A stretch of 64,000 nt of DNA from Vibrio lentus (lineage in GTDB: Bacteria; Pseudomonadota; Gammaproteobacteria; Enterobacterales; Vibrionaceae), in contig NZ_MCZK01000102.1 of the NCBI RefSeq assembly GCF_002875945.1, forward strand, positions 62,001-126,000. Direction: 5' to 3'. This document shows positions 56,476-64,000 of the stretch, one piece after another; position 1 is the first letter of the stretch; each line of letters starts with the position of its first letter. The notes beneath the pieces are model-generated. The model searched no databases. It saw nothing but the letters and a program-made list of their open reading frames with translations, and had not been told where the DNA came from. Both the position numbers and the translations under genes were made by a program.

Positions 56476-58206
56476 ATGCGAATAGCTACTTTATCTTTAA
56501 GTTTGGTTTCAGCGGTCGGTTTCGCGGCTGAGCCAAATCCTTTTCCAATTACGCCAGATGAAAGTGGCGAAGAGTTTATGGTAAGTGCGACTAACCCATA
56601 CGTAAGCAGTACTGGGTATTCGATACTCAAAAAAGGCGGTAACGCGGTCGATGCTATGGTCGCGATGCAGATGACCATGTCGGTCGTAGAACCGGATATG
56701 ACAGGGATCGGCGGCGGCACTTTCGCGCTGTTTTATCAAAAAGACAAAGACCAATTTCTTGCACTCGATGGTCGTGATGAAGCGCCCTCAAGTGCGACTC
56801 CAGATATGTTCATAGAAGGTGGTAAGGCACTCAGTCGAAATGAGATTTTAGGGCCAAGATCTGTCGCAGTACCGGGTACCCTTCGTTTGCTCTATAGCGC
56901 ACATCAAGAATACGGAAAACTGCCATGGTCTGAGTTAGTTCAACCGGCGATTGAGCTGGCTAGCAAAGGCTATGCGATGAACAGCTACACCTATGACATC
57001 GTGGTTCGTGAGCAAGAACGATTGATTGAAGACCCTGAAATCAAAGCACTCTATTGGGATAACGATGACATTAAACCAACAGGCACTTTGATGAAGAACC
57101 CAGAACTTGCCAACACACTGACCAATATTGCTCAGCAAGGTGACAAATACCTTTATGGTGGTAAGTTTGGTAAGCATATCGTTGAAACGGTCAACAACCG
57201 TATCGACTCAGACCACGCTAAGCTGTCTATCGAAGACTTTGAGCAGTACCACGTTAAACAGCGTGATGTCATTGAAAGCGACTATCGAGGCAATAAGATT
57301 GTGTCGTTTGGCTACCCTGCCTCTGGTGGCGTGATGGTTGCTCAAAGTCTTGAAATGCTAGAAGCCTATGATTTGGCAGACATGTCCAAAACCGATGTCG
57401 AACCTTGGCGATTAATGACGGAAGCAATGCGAATCGCAAAAGCCGACCGAATCGCTTATGCAGGTGATCCTGATTACGTTGAAGCCCCTGTGAATGCCTT
57501 GCTCGACAAATCCTACATCGATGAACGACGCAAACTGATCCCTGAAAGTGGCATTGCTCAAAACAACCCTAAAGCGGGGAAAATCACCGACACCGAATAC
57601 GCACAGTATCAAGGCTTTGAAAGTCAGGATACTGGACACATTTCCATCATCGACAAAGACGGAAACGCGATTGCTATGACAAGTACCGTCGGCACAGGTA
57701 TGGGTGCTGGAGTGATGGTCGACGGCGTGATTCTTAATGCGCAGATGGCAAACTTCTCAACCAAACCAACCATCAATGGTAAGCCGACGCAAAACGCCAT
57801 AGAAGCAGGCAAACGTCCTCGCTCTGCGATTACGCCGTTAATGGTGATGGATAAAAAAGACGACTTGCGCTTAGTGGTCGGTTCTCCGGGTAGTTCGCAA
57901 ATCCCAGGTTACGTGTTGAAAACCGTGGTGGGTGTTCTCGATTGGGATCTCTCCGCACAAGAAGCTATCGACCTCCCAAACATTCAGTACGGCACTAAGA
58001 TTGACCGAACCAAACCTTATGACCCAACCGGTTTATTAGTCGAGAAGAAGACTTACGCTGAAATGTTGGTTCCTGAGTTCATGCAGCTCGGTTACCCAGT
58101 GCATGTCATTCCAGTGGTCAGCGGTTTGAACGCCATTGAAATCAAAGATGGCAAGATCCATGGCGCAACAGACAGACGTCGCGCATCCACCTCAATGGGC
58201 GAATGA
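56476..58206 (+). CDS. ggt: Gamma-glutamyltransferase precursor
   Basis: A periplasmic enzyme precursor of 576 residues with a short signal peptide (ends VGFAAE). The large-subunit part has ATNPYVSSTGYSILKKGGNA and the oxyanion/Gly-rich GIGGGTFAL. Autocleavage should occur before Thr386 in SQDTGHISIIDKDGNA, which starts the small subunit; the usual TTH is TGH here. The GSPGSSQIP loop and the C-terminal GATDRRRAS motif are present. It splits glutathione and other gamma-glutamyl compounds. The ribosome site is CGGAGAACGC. The gene stands alone with a strong terminator. Confidence 0.9.
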   Translation: MRIATLSLSLVSAVGFAAEPNPFPITPDESGEEFMVSATNPYVSSTGYSILKKGGNAVDAMVAMQMTMSVVEPDMTGIGGGTFALFYQKDKDQFLALDGRDEAPSSATPDMFIEGGKALSRNEILGPRSVAVPGTLRLLYSAHQEYGKLPWSELVQPAIELASKGYAMNSYTYDIVVREQERLIEDPEIKALYWDNDDIKPTGTLMKNPELANTLTNIAQQGDKYLYGGKFGKHIVETVNNRIDSDHAKLSIEDFEQYHVKQRDVIESDYRGNKIVSFGYPASGGVMVAQSLEMLEAYDLADMSKTDVEPWRLMTEAMRIAKADRIAYAGDPDYVEAPVNALLDKSYIDERRKLIPESGIAQNNPKAGKITDTEYAQYQGFESQDTGHISIIDKDGNAIAMTSTVGTGMGAGVMVDGVILNAQMANFSTKPTINGKPTQNAIEAGKRPRSAITPLMVMDKKDDLRLVVGSPGSSQIPGYVLKTVVGVLDWDLSAQEAIDLPNIQYGTKIDRTKPYDPTGLLVEKKTYAEMLVPEFMQLGYPVHVIPVVSGLNAIEIKDGKIHGATDRRRASTSMGE

Positions 58207-58325
58207 TTTAACTAAATGGGTGAGTCAATAAGCTCACCCACTTTAGACGCCTCCAACTTGCTTCTGATTCCAAACACATTCCAAACAGAACTCTATGACC
58301 CGTCTTGATATGGGTTGACACTAAA

Positions 58326-58360
58326 TGAAAAGCCAGTCGAAGATTTCGACTGGCTTTTCA
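58326..58360. terminator. Bidirectional terminator between ggt and the HEAT/TPR gene
   Basis: A perfect 16-bp stem (TGAAAAGCCAGTCGAA at 58326-58341, complement at 58345-58360) with a 3-nt loop and A/T tracts on both sides. Confidence 0.92.
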
Positions 58361-58391
58361 TTAGCGACTTATCTATTCACTCATACAAATA

Positions 58392-59486
58392 TTATGAGCT
58401 TGGCGCTACTCGCTTCTCTTTCAGCTGATCAATCACGTAACCCTGTGCCACTTTTGAAAGCTCTGCCAAGCATTCATCCGCTTTTTCATTACCGTAACGT
58501 ACGTAGATGTCACACACTGCGTATAGTTGCTCTGGAGAGCCTGAAATTAGGTACGCTTTTTCAAAAGATTGGGTCGACTTGTCGATATCCAACTCTTCTT
58601 GTAATACCCCATTTAGGTACCAGTAGTAGCTGTTATCTTTCGCTAGCTTGGCTGCCACTTCAATCTCATTCGCCGCAGCGCTCTTGTCTTCAAGCCGAAC
58701 CAGAGTCAAAGATTTAGAGTAATGCATTGCTGCATTGTCCGGCACGCTCTTCAAACCACGGTCTAACACTTCAACCGCTTGCTGGTCTTTATTCTGTGCA
58801 CGGAAGTTATCGGCATAGCTCAACCAAACTTGTGGCTCTTTTGGATGCGTTTTAATCAGCTCTAGATAAACCGTTTCCGCCTTATCCCACTCATTGTGCC
58901 AACGAAGTACATCAGCAAACAATAGTTGGAATTTTTCAGATTCTTGCGTCTCCAAGAAGCTAATCAACTCTTTTACTGGTGGTTCAATTTGTGCTTTTTG
59001 TTGATCATCTAAAACATTAAAGTCACGAATCAGGTTTGACGTTGCCGTGTGACGAACCATGGTATCGCTGTCTTTTAGCAGTGGTGATACTAATGCCCAA
59101 CGATGCTCTAGTTGGTAAGGTTCAGAGCCAATAACCGCCGCTTCACGGACTTCAGGGTTTTGATCTTTCAAGCCTCTAGCAACCGCCACCAGCGCATTTT
59201 GGCTTGGGTATGTCGCAAGCTCTTGCAGTGCACCAGTACGGTTCTCGACAGATTGATTCTGATCTTGTGCCATGTAAGACAACTGTTGAATGCGGGTTTG
59301 AGTGTCCGTCATTTCAAGCACTTGATTGATATTTTGTGCTGGCGCATCAACGGTTTCTTGAACGCTATTGGCTGCCATCGCAGACGTTGAAGTCAATGCG
59401 GACGTTGAAGTCAATGCGGACGTTGAAATAAATGCGGACGTTGAAATAAATAAAGCAACCGCAGTCGCTAAAGTCTTCTTGATCAT
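58392..59486 (-). CDS. Secreted HEAT-repeat and TPR protein
   Basis: A protein of 364 residues with a signal peptide unusually extended by repeated Ser-Thr-Ser-Ala units (about residues 14-38). The mature part begins with HEAT-like repeats (NRTGALQELATYPSQNALVA, NPEVREAAVIGSEPYQ, DTMVRHTATSNLIRDFN) and then TPR-like units (AETVYLELIKTHPKEPQVWL, AVEVLDRGLKSVPDNAAMHY, YWYLNGVLQEELDIDKSTQS). It is likely a periplasmic scaffold. It lies 93 bp downstream of the sulfatase maturase on the same strand and is probably co-transcribed, so it may act with that cluster. Confidence 0.82.
   Translation of the reverse strand: MIKKTLATAVALFISTSAFISTSALTSTSALTSTSAMAANSVQETVDAPAQNINQVLEMTDTQTRIQQLSYMAQDQNQSVENRTGALQELATYPSQNALVAVARGLKDQNPEVREAAVIGSEPYQLEHRWALVSPLLKDSDTMVRHTATSNLIRDFNVLDDQQKAQIEPPVKELISFLETQESEKFQLLFADVLRWHNEWDKAETVYLELIKTHPKEPQVWLSYADNFRAQNKDQQAVEVLDRGLKSVPDNAAMHYSKSLTLVRLEDKSAAANEIEVAAKLAKDNSYYWYLNGVLQEELDIDKSTQSFEKAYLISGSPEQLYAVCDIYVRYGNEKADECLAELSKVAQGYVIDQLKEKRVAPSS
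59383..59454 (-). repeat. 18-bp minisatellite coding for the signal peptide
   Basis: Four copies of an 18-base unit starting GACGTTGAA. Copies 1 and 2 are identical, copies 3 and 4 differ by a few bases. Each encodes six residues of the form S-A-x-x-S-T, so copy change keeps the frame and changes signal peptide length. Confidence 0.9.
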
Positions 59487-59579
59487 AGTATTACCTTAAG
59501 CTGGAGAACTTAGCCTGTCCCTAGACTCATATCTGATTAAATTTTGTTAGGATCGATAACTCTGAACCTAGAACTTGAC

Positions 59580-60911
59580 TTAAAACTTGGTCTCGAACGT
59601 AGCTTGTTGCGCCTGTTCTGCTCGACGAGCCATCATGACCGAATCACTGAATTTACCATGAGCAACTGGGTGCCCCATCGCTCGAGCGACGTAAGCCATC
59701 GACTTATCAACGTGAGAAAAGAACTTGTGCCAACCCGCACATAAGTAGTTCAGACCCGGCTCACCGGCACGAGTTTTGATAAAGCGGTTTTTAGGGCACT
59801 CGCCATGACAAGCAAACTTGTAGTCACATTGCTGACATTGACTGGTCAATGTGCGTGATTTAGCGAAACCAAATTTTTGTTGTGGCGCGCTGTACGCCAA
59901 GTCATCAAGTTTATCGTGGTGGATATTGCCAATTTTATATTCTGGGTAGACATAGTGGTCACACGAGAACACGTCACCGTTAGGCTCCATTGCTAGGCCT
60001 TTGCCACATATCTCGTTCAAAGTGCAAAGCGGGTTCGGGCGACCAATCCACGTTTCTAAGCTCGCTTCAAAATACTGAACGAACACTTTACCGATATCGT
60101 TCTTTGCCCACTCGTCAAACACAGCAATCAGGAAATTACCCCAAGCCAAATCCGACACACACCAAGATTCCATGATTGAATCTTTATGGCCAGGGATCAG
60201 ACGCTTGTCACCTTGCTTAAGTTGCTCACTCACTTGAGACGTTTGTGGCGCAACCGTTCTAAAGGTTTTCTGTTCAACGATAGGAATAAACTGCATTTGT
60301 GGAGACTTCACCACATCACGTAGGAAACGATACACCTCTAATGCATTTTGGCTGGTGAGGTTATTTACGCAGGTTAGCGTTGCGAATTTGACTTGGTGTT
60401 TGTGCAGCAACTCTGCAGCAGCCATCACTTGTTTAAATGTGCCACGACCTGCTCTGTTGACACGATACGCGTTGTGCAGCATTTCAGGGCCATCAATACT
60501 CAAACCGATCAGGAAGTTATTCTTTGCTAAGAAGCGACCCCAATCATCATTCAGCAGTGTGCCGTTGGTTTGTAGATCGTTTGAAATCAAAACACCTTCA
60601 GGCTGATACTTTTTCTGTAGCTCAACCACACGTTCGAAATACGCTAAACCCAGCATGGTCGGTTCACCGCCCTGCCATGAGAAGATGATTTCAGGGGTAT
60701 TTTGACCTTCGATGTATTGTCGGATGTAAGTCTCTAACGTCTCATCATCCATTCTTGGAGAACTGCCTTTCTTGTACTCCAACAAATCTTGCTTACTTAG
60801 GTAGTAACAATATTTACAGTCAATGTTACACGCTGCGCCAATCGGTTTAGCCATAACATGTAAGCGCTTAGACGCTTTACCGTTATATTGTGGACCTTGA
60901 GTAATGTGCAT
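59580..60911 (-). CDS. Anaerobic sulfatase-maturating enzyme (radical SAM)
   Basis: A cytoplasmic enzyme of 443 residues. The radical-SAM cluster motif is at Cys28, Cys32 and Cys35 (CNIDCKYCYY), followed by FSWQGGEPTMLG and LQTNGTLLND. The C-terminal SPASM-like region carries the auxiliary iron-sulphur cysteines (PLCTLNEICGKGLAMEPNGD, FSCDHYVYP, CQQCDYKFACHGECPKNRF). Family members oxidise a Cys or Ser of sulfatases to formylglycine without oxygen. No sulfatase with a C/S-x-P-x-R motif is visible in the window, so the client is elsewhere or unusual. It is divergent from an FGE-fold lipoprotein. Confidence 0.92.
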   Translation of the reverse strand: MHITQGPQYNGKASKRLHVMAKPIGAACNIDCKYCYYLSKQDLLEYKKGSSPRMDDETLETYIRQYIEGQNTPEIIFSWQGGEPTMLGLAYFERVVELQKKYQPEGVLISNDLQTNGTLLNDDWGRFLAKNNFLIGLSIDGPEMLHNAYRVNRAGRGTFKQVMAAAELLHKHQVKFATLTCVNNLTSQNALEVYRFLRDVVKSPQMQFIPIVEQKTFRTVAPQTSQVSEQLKQGDKRLIPGHKDSIMESWCVSDLAWGNFLIAVFDEWAKNDIGKVFVQYFEASLETWIGRPNPLCTLNEICGKGLAMEPNGDVFSCDHYVYPEYKIGNIHHDKLDDLAYSAPQQKFGFAKSRTLTSQCQQCDYKFACHGECPKNRFIKTRAGEPGLNYLCAGWHKFFSHVDKSMAYVARAMGHPVAHGKFSDSVMMARRAEQAQQATFETKF

Positions 60912-61048
60912 GATTTACCTACCTATCTTATTATCTTGTTCCCATCATAATTCCTAATAAAGTCAGTGGCATGTTATACCCTTTATAACCAATAGGAATG
61001 ACCTTAAACGTTAGAATCACAGCCTATTTCGAACATTTGAGGCACGTG

Positions 61049-61837
61049 ATGAAATTTTTCAATTACAAACATTTAGCAGCAGTTAGCGGCGTCACCATGA
61101 CTATTTTCCTGAGCGGCTGTGCAAGCGTGCCTACACACCCTATCGCCCAACAAATCGACCAAGAGATGGTTTTGGTTGAAGGCGGTACATTCACCATGGG
61201 TTCAAACCTCCCTGAAGCGAGCAAAGCAGAACGACCTGCGCGAGATATAACTGTAGATAGTTTCTACATCGCGAAGTTTGAGGTGACTCAAGAATTGTTC
61301 GAATCGGTGATGGGCTCATCTCTCAGTTATTTCCAAAACCCGCAAGTTCCGGTCAATAACCTAAGCTGGCAACAAGCGAACTATTTCGTTGAACAGTTGA
61401 ATGAATTAACGGGCGAAGAATACCGCCTGCCGACTGAAGCTGAATGGGAATTTGCAGCGAAGGGTGGCAACAAAAGCAAAGGCTATACTTACAGTGGTTC
61501 CAACAACTTAGATGATGTTGCGTGGTACTCAGCAAATTCAAAAAATAGCGCGCATCCTGTCGGGCTAAAGAAGCCAAATGAACTAGGCTTATATGACATG
61601 ACAGGAAACGTTGGTGAGTTCGTCATTGATGCCTTCGATGACACCTTCTACAGATTCGGACCAACAGACAATCCAAACAATGCTAAACACAGTGACGTTG
61701 GTTTATCACACAAATCAGTGCGCGGTGGCAGCTTTGCTTATGACGAAGATGAATCTGAAAGTTACCGTCGTGATTTCGCAAGCCAATCGATCACGATGTC
61801 GGACATGGGTCTGCGCTTAGTTAAAGATGCGGACTAG
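61049..61837 (+). CDS. FGE/SUMF1-fold lipoprotein, catalytic cysteines absent
   Basis: A lipoprotein of 262 residues. The start at 61049 gives a normal lipoprotein signal with lipobox LSGC (Cys24) and follows GAGG; an ATG at 60998 would add an unsuitable leader. The mature part is an FGE-sulfatase domain: MVLVEGGTFTMGSNLPEASK, IAKFEVTQELFESVMG, NNLSWQQANYFVEQLN, YRLPTEAEWEFAAKGG, GLYDMTGNVGEFV and VRGGSFAYDEDES. Formylglycine-generating enzymes need a cysteine pair after RGGS; none is present here, so it is probably a non-catalytic or differently acting family member, like PvdO- or gliding-type proteins. Confidence 0.85.
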   Translation: MKFFNYKHLAAVSGVTMTIFLSGCASVPTHPIAQQIDQEMVLVEGGTFTMGSNLPEASKAERPARDITVDSFYIAKFEVTQELFESVMGSSLSYFQNPQVPVNNLSWQQANYFVEQLNELTGEEYRLPTEAEWEFAAKGGNKSKGYTYSGSNNLDDVAWYSANSKNSAHPVGLKKPNELGLYDMTGNVGEFVIDAFDDTFYRFGPTDNPNNAKHSDVGLSHKSVRGGSFAYDEDESESYRRDFASQSITMSDMGLRLVKDAD

Positions 61838-61985
61838 TTAAAGATGTAGACCAAAGCCACTAAGTGGTCATCGATGATTAATACTAAACACATGATTGCG
61901 CCATCCAAACATTAGAAATCTGACCAAACGTTAGAACACTGATCAAGTATTAGAATTCTGCGGCCACACTGAATAAGGACACTCT

Positions 61986-63668
61986 ATGCAATACACCAAG
62001 CTTTCAGGACTTACACTCGCGTTACTCTGCGCCTTTCCTGCATCAGCAGCAGAGAAGCCAGATCTAGTCCTTCAAATCACGGTAGATGGCCTGCGTGCAG
62101 ACCTTATCGAGCGTTATAAGCACAACTTCGGTGAAGGTGGTTTTCGGTACTTAATGGATAACGGTACCTACTATACCAATGCGAACTACCAGCACGGCAA
62201 CACAGAAACCATTGTCGGTCATGTGTCGCTCGCAACGGGCGCTCCACCGAGTGTTCACGGTATGGTAGGTAATGTTTGGTATGACCGCAGTGAAGAACGT
62301 TTGGTGTATAACGTAGAAGACGGCAACTACAAAATGCTGACTTCAGGCGCGGGGGTCGACAAAGCAACCGAGATCGATCCAACGCAAAAAACAGCACAAG
62401 GTGATGGTCGCTCTCCAGAGCCAATACTGGCCACCACCTTTGGTGACGAACTGATGATTTCCAATAGTGGAAAATCTAAAGTCTTCGGTGTTTCGGTAAA
62501 AGACCGCGGCGCGATCTCCCTTGCAGGACACAGTGGCAAAGCGTTCTGGTTCTCGAAGGCACAGTCTGAATTTGTCACCAGTAACTATTACTACGACGAA
62601 TACCCGGCTTGGGTATCTCGTTGGAATGAAAAAGAAATTGCTGCTCAATACTCTAAACAGAGATGGGAACTGTCGTTACCGCGTGACCAGTACACCCTGC
62701 AAGAGCACAACATGGACCACAAGGTTAAGCTCGGTGATTTCCAACGCACCTTCCCTCACCCATACGGCCCTGCGAGCTACAAGTACTACAGCACAACATT
62801 AACCGTAAGCCCGGCTGGCGATGAAATCACAGAAAACTTTGCAAGCACGTTGTTGATGCAAGAGAAGCTTGGACAAGGTGACGCAACGGATTACCTGTCG
62901 GTTAGTTTCTCATCGAATGACTATGTGATTCACCTTTATGGCCCTGAAAGTCTTGAAACCGAAGACAACCTAATTCGACTCGACAAAACGATCGCTAAAC
63001 TTCTTAAGACCGTGGATAACCACATTGGGCTAGAGAATACGTTAATTGTACTGTCTGCCGACCACGGTGTTCCTGAATCTTCACCTGCGGCAAATGCTTT
63101 AGGTTTCAGTCAAGCTCAGTACTTCGACAAAGATGCGCTGCTATCGAGCGGTGTAGAGAAACGACTGAAAGATGATTTTGGCTTAACCAAAGACGCAATT
63201 CGCTTGTATGCGCAGCCTTACATCTATCTAAATCACGATTTGATCGCTGAAAAGAAACTGAATCTCGCGAAGGTCCAAGAAGCGATTGCGGATGAGATAG
63301 CAAAAGTGAAAGGCGTTGCGTTTGCCGTATCAAGCAGTGATATCGCAGCAAACCGAGTACCTGATACTCACGTGATGCAGCTCATCAAGAACAACTACCA
63401 CCCTGCTCGTTCTGGCGATGTGTATGTGGTATTTGCTCCACGTAGCTACATTAACGACATGGAAGGCCTTCAAATTGCCTCGACTCATGGTTCACCTTGG
63501 AAATACGACACGCATGTGCCAGTTATCTTCGCGGGCTATGATGTAGATGCTAAAAAGGTTTCTCGTCCAATCACGCCGTACGACATTGCACCAACGCTTT
63601 CCAACAAACTGGGTATCACTCAACCAAGTGGGTCTATTGGTCAGGTGTTAGAAGAGATTACTGACTAA
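61986..63668 (+). CDS. Alkaline phosphatase superfamily enzyme, PafA-like
   Basis: A secreted protein of 560 residues with signal peptide (ends ASAAEK). The metal-site motifs run in order: LQITVDGLRADL (first Asp), GNTETIVGHVSLATGAPP (candidate Thr nucleophile, 73 or 75), SVSFSSNDYVIHLYGPES (Asp and His), VLSADHGVPES (Asp-His), and STHGSPWKYDTHVPVIFAG (His). This is the phosphate-monoesterase PafA-like branch, with Thr in place of the formylglycine residue of sulfatases. It lies 148 bp after the FGE-fold lipoprotein. The enzyme likely removes phosphate from small esters in the periplasm. Confidence 0.85.
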   Translation: MQYTKLSGLTLALLCAFPASAAEKPDLVLQITVDGLRADLIERYKHNFGEGGFRYLMDNGTYYTNANYQHGNTETIVGHVSLATGAPPSVHGMVGNVWYDRSEERLVYNVEDGNYKMLTSGAGVDKATEIDPTQKTAQGDGRSPEPILATTFGDELMISNSGKSKVFGVSVKDRGAISLAGHSGKAFWFSKAQSEFVTSNYYYDEYPAWVSRWNEKEIAAQYSKQRWELSLPRDQYTLQEHNMDHKVKLGDFQRTFPHPYGPASYKYYSTTLTVSPAGDEITENFASTLLMQEKLGQGDATDYLSVSFSSNDYVIHLYGPESLETEDNLIRLDKTIAKLLKTVDNHIGLENTLIVLSADHGVPESSPAANALGFSQAQYFDKDALLSSGVEKRLKDDFGLTKDAIRLYAQPYIYLNHDLIAEKKLNLAKVQEAIADEIAKVKGVAFAVSSSDIAANRVPDTHVMQLIKNNYHPARSGDVYVVFAPRSYINDMEGLQIASTHGSPWKYDTHVPVIFAGYDVDAKKVSRPITPYDIAPTLSNKLGITQPSGSIGQVLEEITD

Positions 63669-63719
63669 TCACAGCTACTCAGGTTGTGAACCAAACATGC
63701 TCATAGAGTCTCAACCATA

Positions 63720-63763
63720 AAAAGAGCCGCTTATTCTGATTAAACTGAATAAGCGGCTCTTTT
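63720..63763. terminator. Bidirectional terminator after the phosphatase gene
   Basis: A 17-bp stem (AAAAGAGCCGCTTATTC at 63720-63736, complement at 63747-63763) with A- and T-tracts on both ends, between convergent genes. Confidence 0.92.
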
Positions 63764-63791
63764 GTGTAATGCTAGATAGATTAAAGCGTGC

Positions 63792-64000
63792 TTAGTTTTT
63801 ACCCGAGTAACGAAACGCTTCTCTGGTTAACTGATTCAATTCCTCATCCGTCATTTTGTTGTGCACAACATTAATGCGCCCCAAATAAACCAACGGAACT
63901 TCCGCTTCTCTCTCTTCCAAATGAAACTTGATGGCTTCAGCCGTTGCCACACCAAGATCATCGCTCATTCGCATGGGTGTCGCATCCAATTCGTCTGAAC
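63792..64000 (-). CDS. 3' end of an unrecognised gene (runs off window)
   Basis: The minus-strand frame is open from the right edge to a stop at 63792, giving the last 69 residues. The segment contains PMRMSDDLGVATAEAIKFHL and VPLVYLGRINVVHNKMTDEE and ends REAFRYSGKN. A TTG at 63989 is inside the frame, but no start with a ribosome site is seen, so the start lies outside. I do not recognise the family. Confidence 0.6.
   Translation of the reverse strand, partial: SDELDATPMRMSDDLGVATAEAIKFHLEEREAEVPLVYLGRINVVHNKMTDEELNQLTREAFRYSGKN

Noticed and set aside
61986..63668. Sulfatase as client of the maturase
   Set aside because: There is no C/S-x-P-x-R motif; the candidate nucleophile is Thr in NTETIVGH, as in PafA-like phosphatases.

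Overview
The window looks like a Vibrio chromosome (gammaproteobacterium, probably Splendidus- or Harveyi-like). Three things point there: a vxrA-vxrB-vxrC-type two-component operon, an RpoS-like accessory sigma factor of the RpoQ/RpoX kind, and the generally moderate base composition. The species cannot be fixed from sequence alone. I saw no tRNA, rRNA, IS element, CRISPR array or phage gene.

Region 1 (1-12.1 kb) holds ordinary accessory genes: a partial AraC-type regulator, a secreted PEBP/YbhB protein, an amidohydrolase gene broken by an in-frame amber codon, vxrABC, a large secreted glycoside-hydrolase-like protein (GH101/GH129-related), and a LysR regulator divergent from an EmrAB-type drug efflux pair.

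Region 2 (12.2-47.6 kb) is dominated by a 21.5-kb gene on the minus strand. It encodes a 7172-residue adhesin of about 60 tandem cadherin-like (tandem-95) repeats with four unrelated inserted domains. Divergent from it is a six-gene operon: a degenerate Hpt-like protein, an HlyD adaptor, a hybrid kinase-like protein, a TolC-like channel and two different ABC ATPase/permeases. The Hpt-like protein has Lys where the phospho-His should be and the kinase-like protein has Tyr, but the latter keeps an intact receiver. On the other side of the adhesin lie a receiver-plus-helical-repeat response regulator, an intact Hpt protein and the sigma factor. Two small paralogous proteins bracket the adhesin/secretion block at 15.8 and 47.3 kb.

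Region 3 (47.6-56.0 kb) contains a tri-receiver hybrid kinase followed by a small PstS-like protein and a beta-barrel protein. Facing it on the other strand is a second set: chemotaxis receptor, beta-barrel, PstS-like protein. The two sets look like paralogous 'periplasmic binder plus barrel plus receptor' modules with different outputs (kinase or chemoreceptor).

Region 4 (56.4-64 kb) holds gamma-glutamyltransferase, a HEAT/TPR secreted protein with an 18-bp minisatellite in its signal peptide, a radical-SAM sulfatase maturase, an FGE-fold lipoprotein without the catalytic cysteines, a PafA-like alkaline phosphatase superfamily enzyme, and the 3' end of an unrecognised gene.

My inference is that 12.2-56.0 kb is one surface-adhesion island: a giant type I-secreted adhesin, its dedicated asymmetric exporter, a partly phosphorylation-dead relay built into the exporter operon, an intact relay and sigma factor beside it, and environmental input modules. 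The degenerate relay inside the secretion operon and the twin binder/barrel/receptor modules are the least expected parts.
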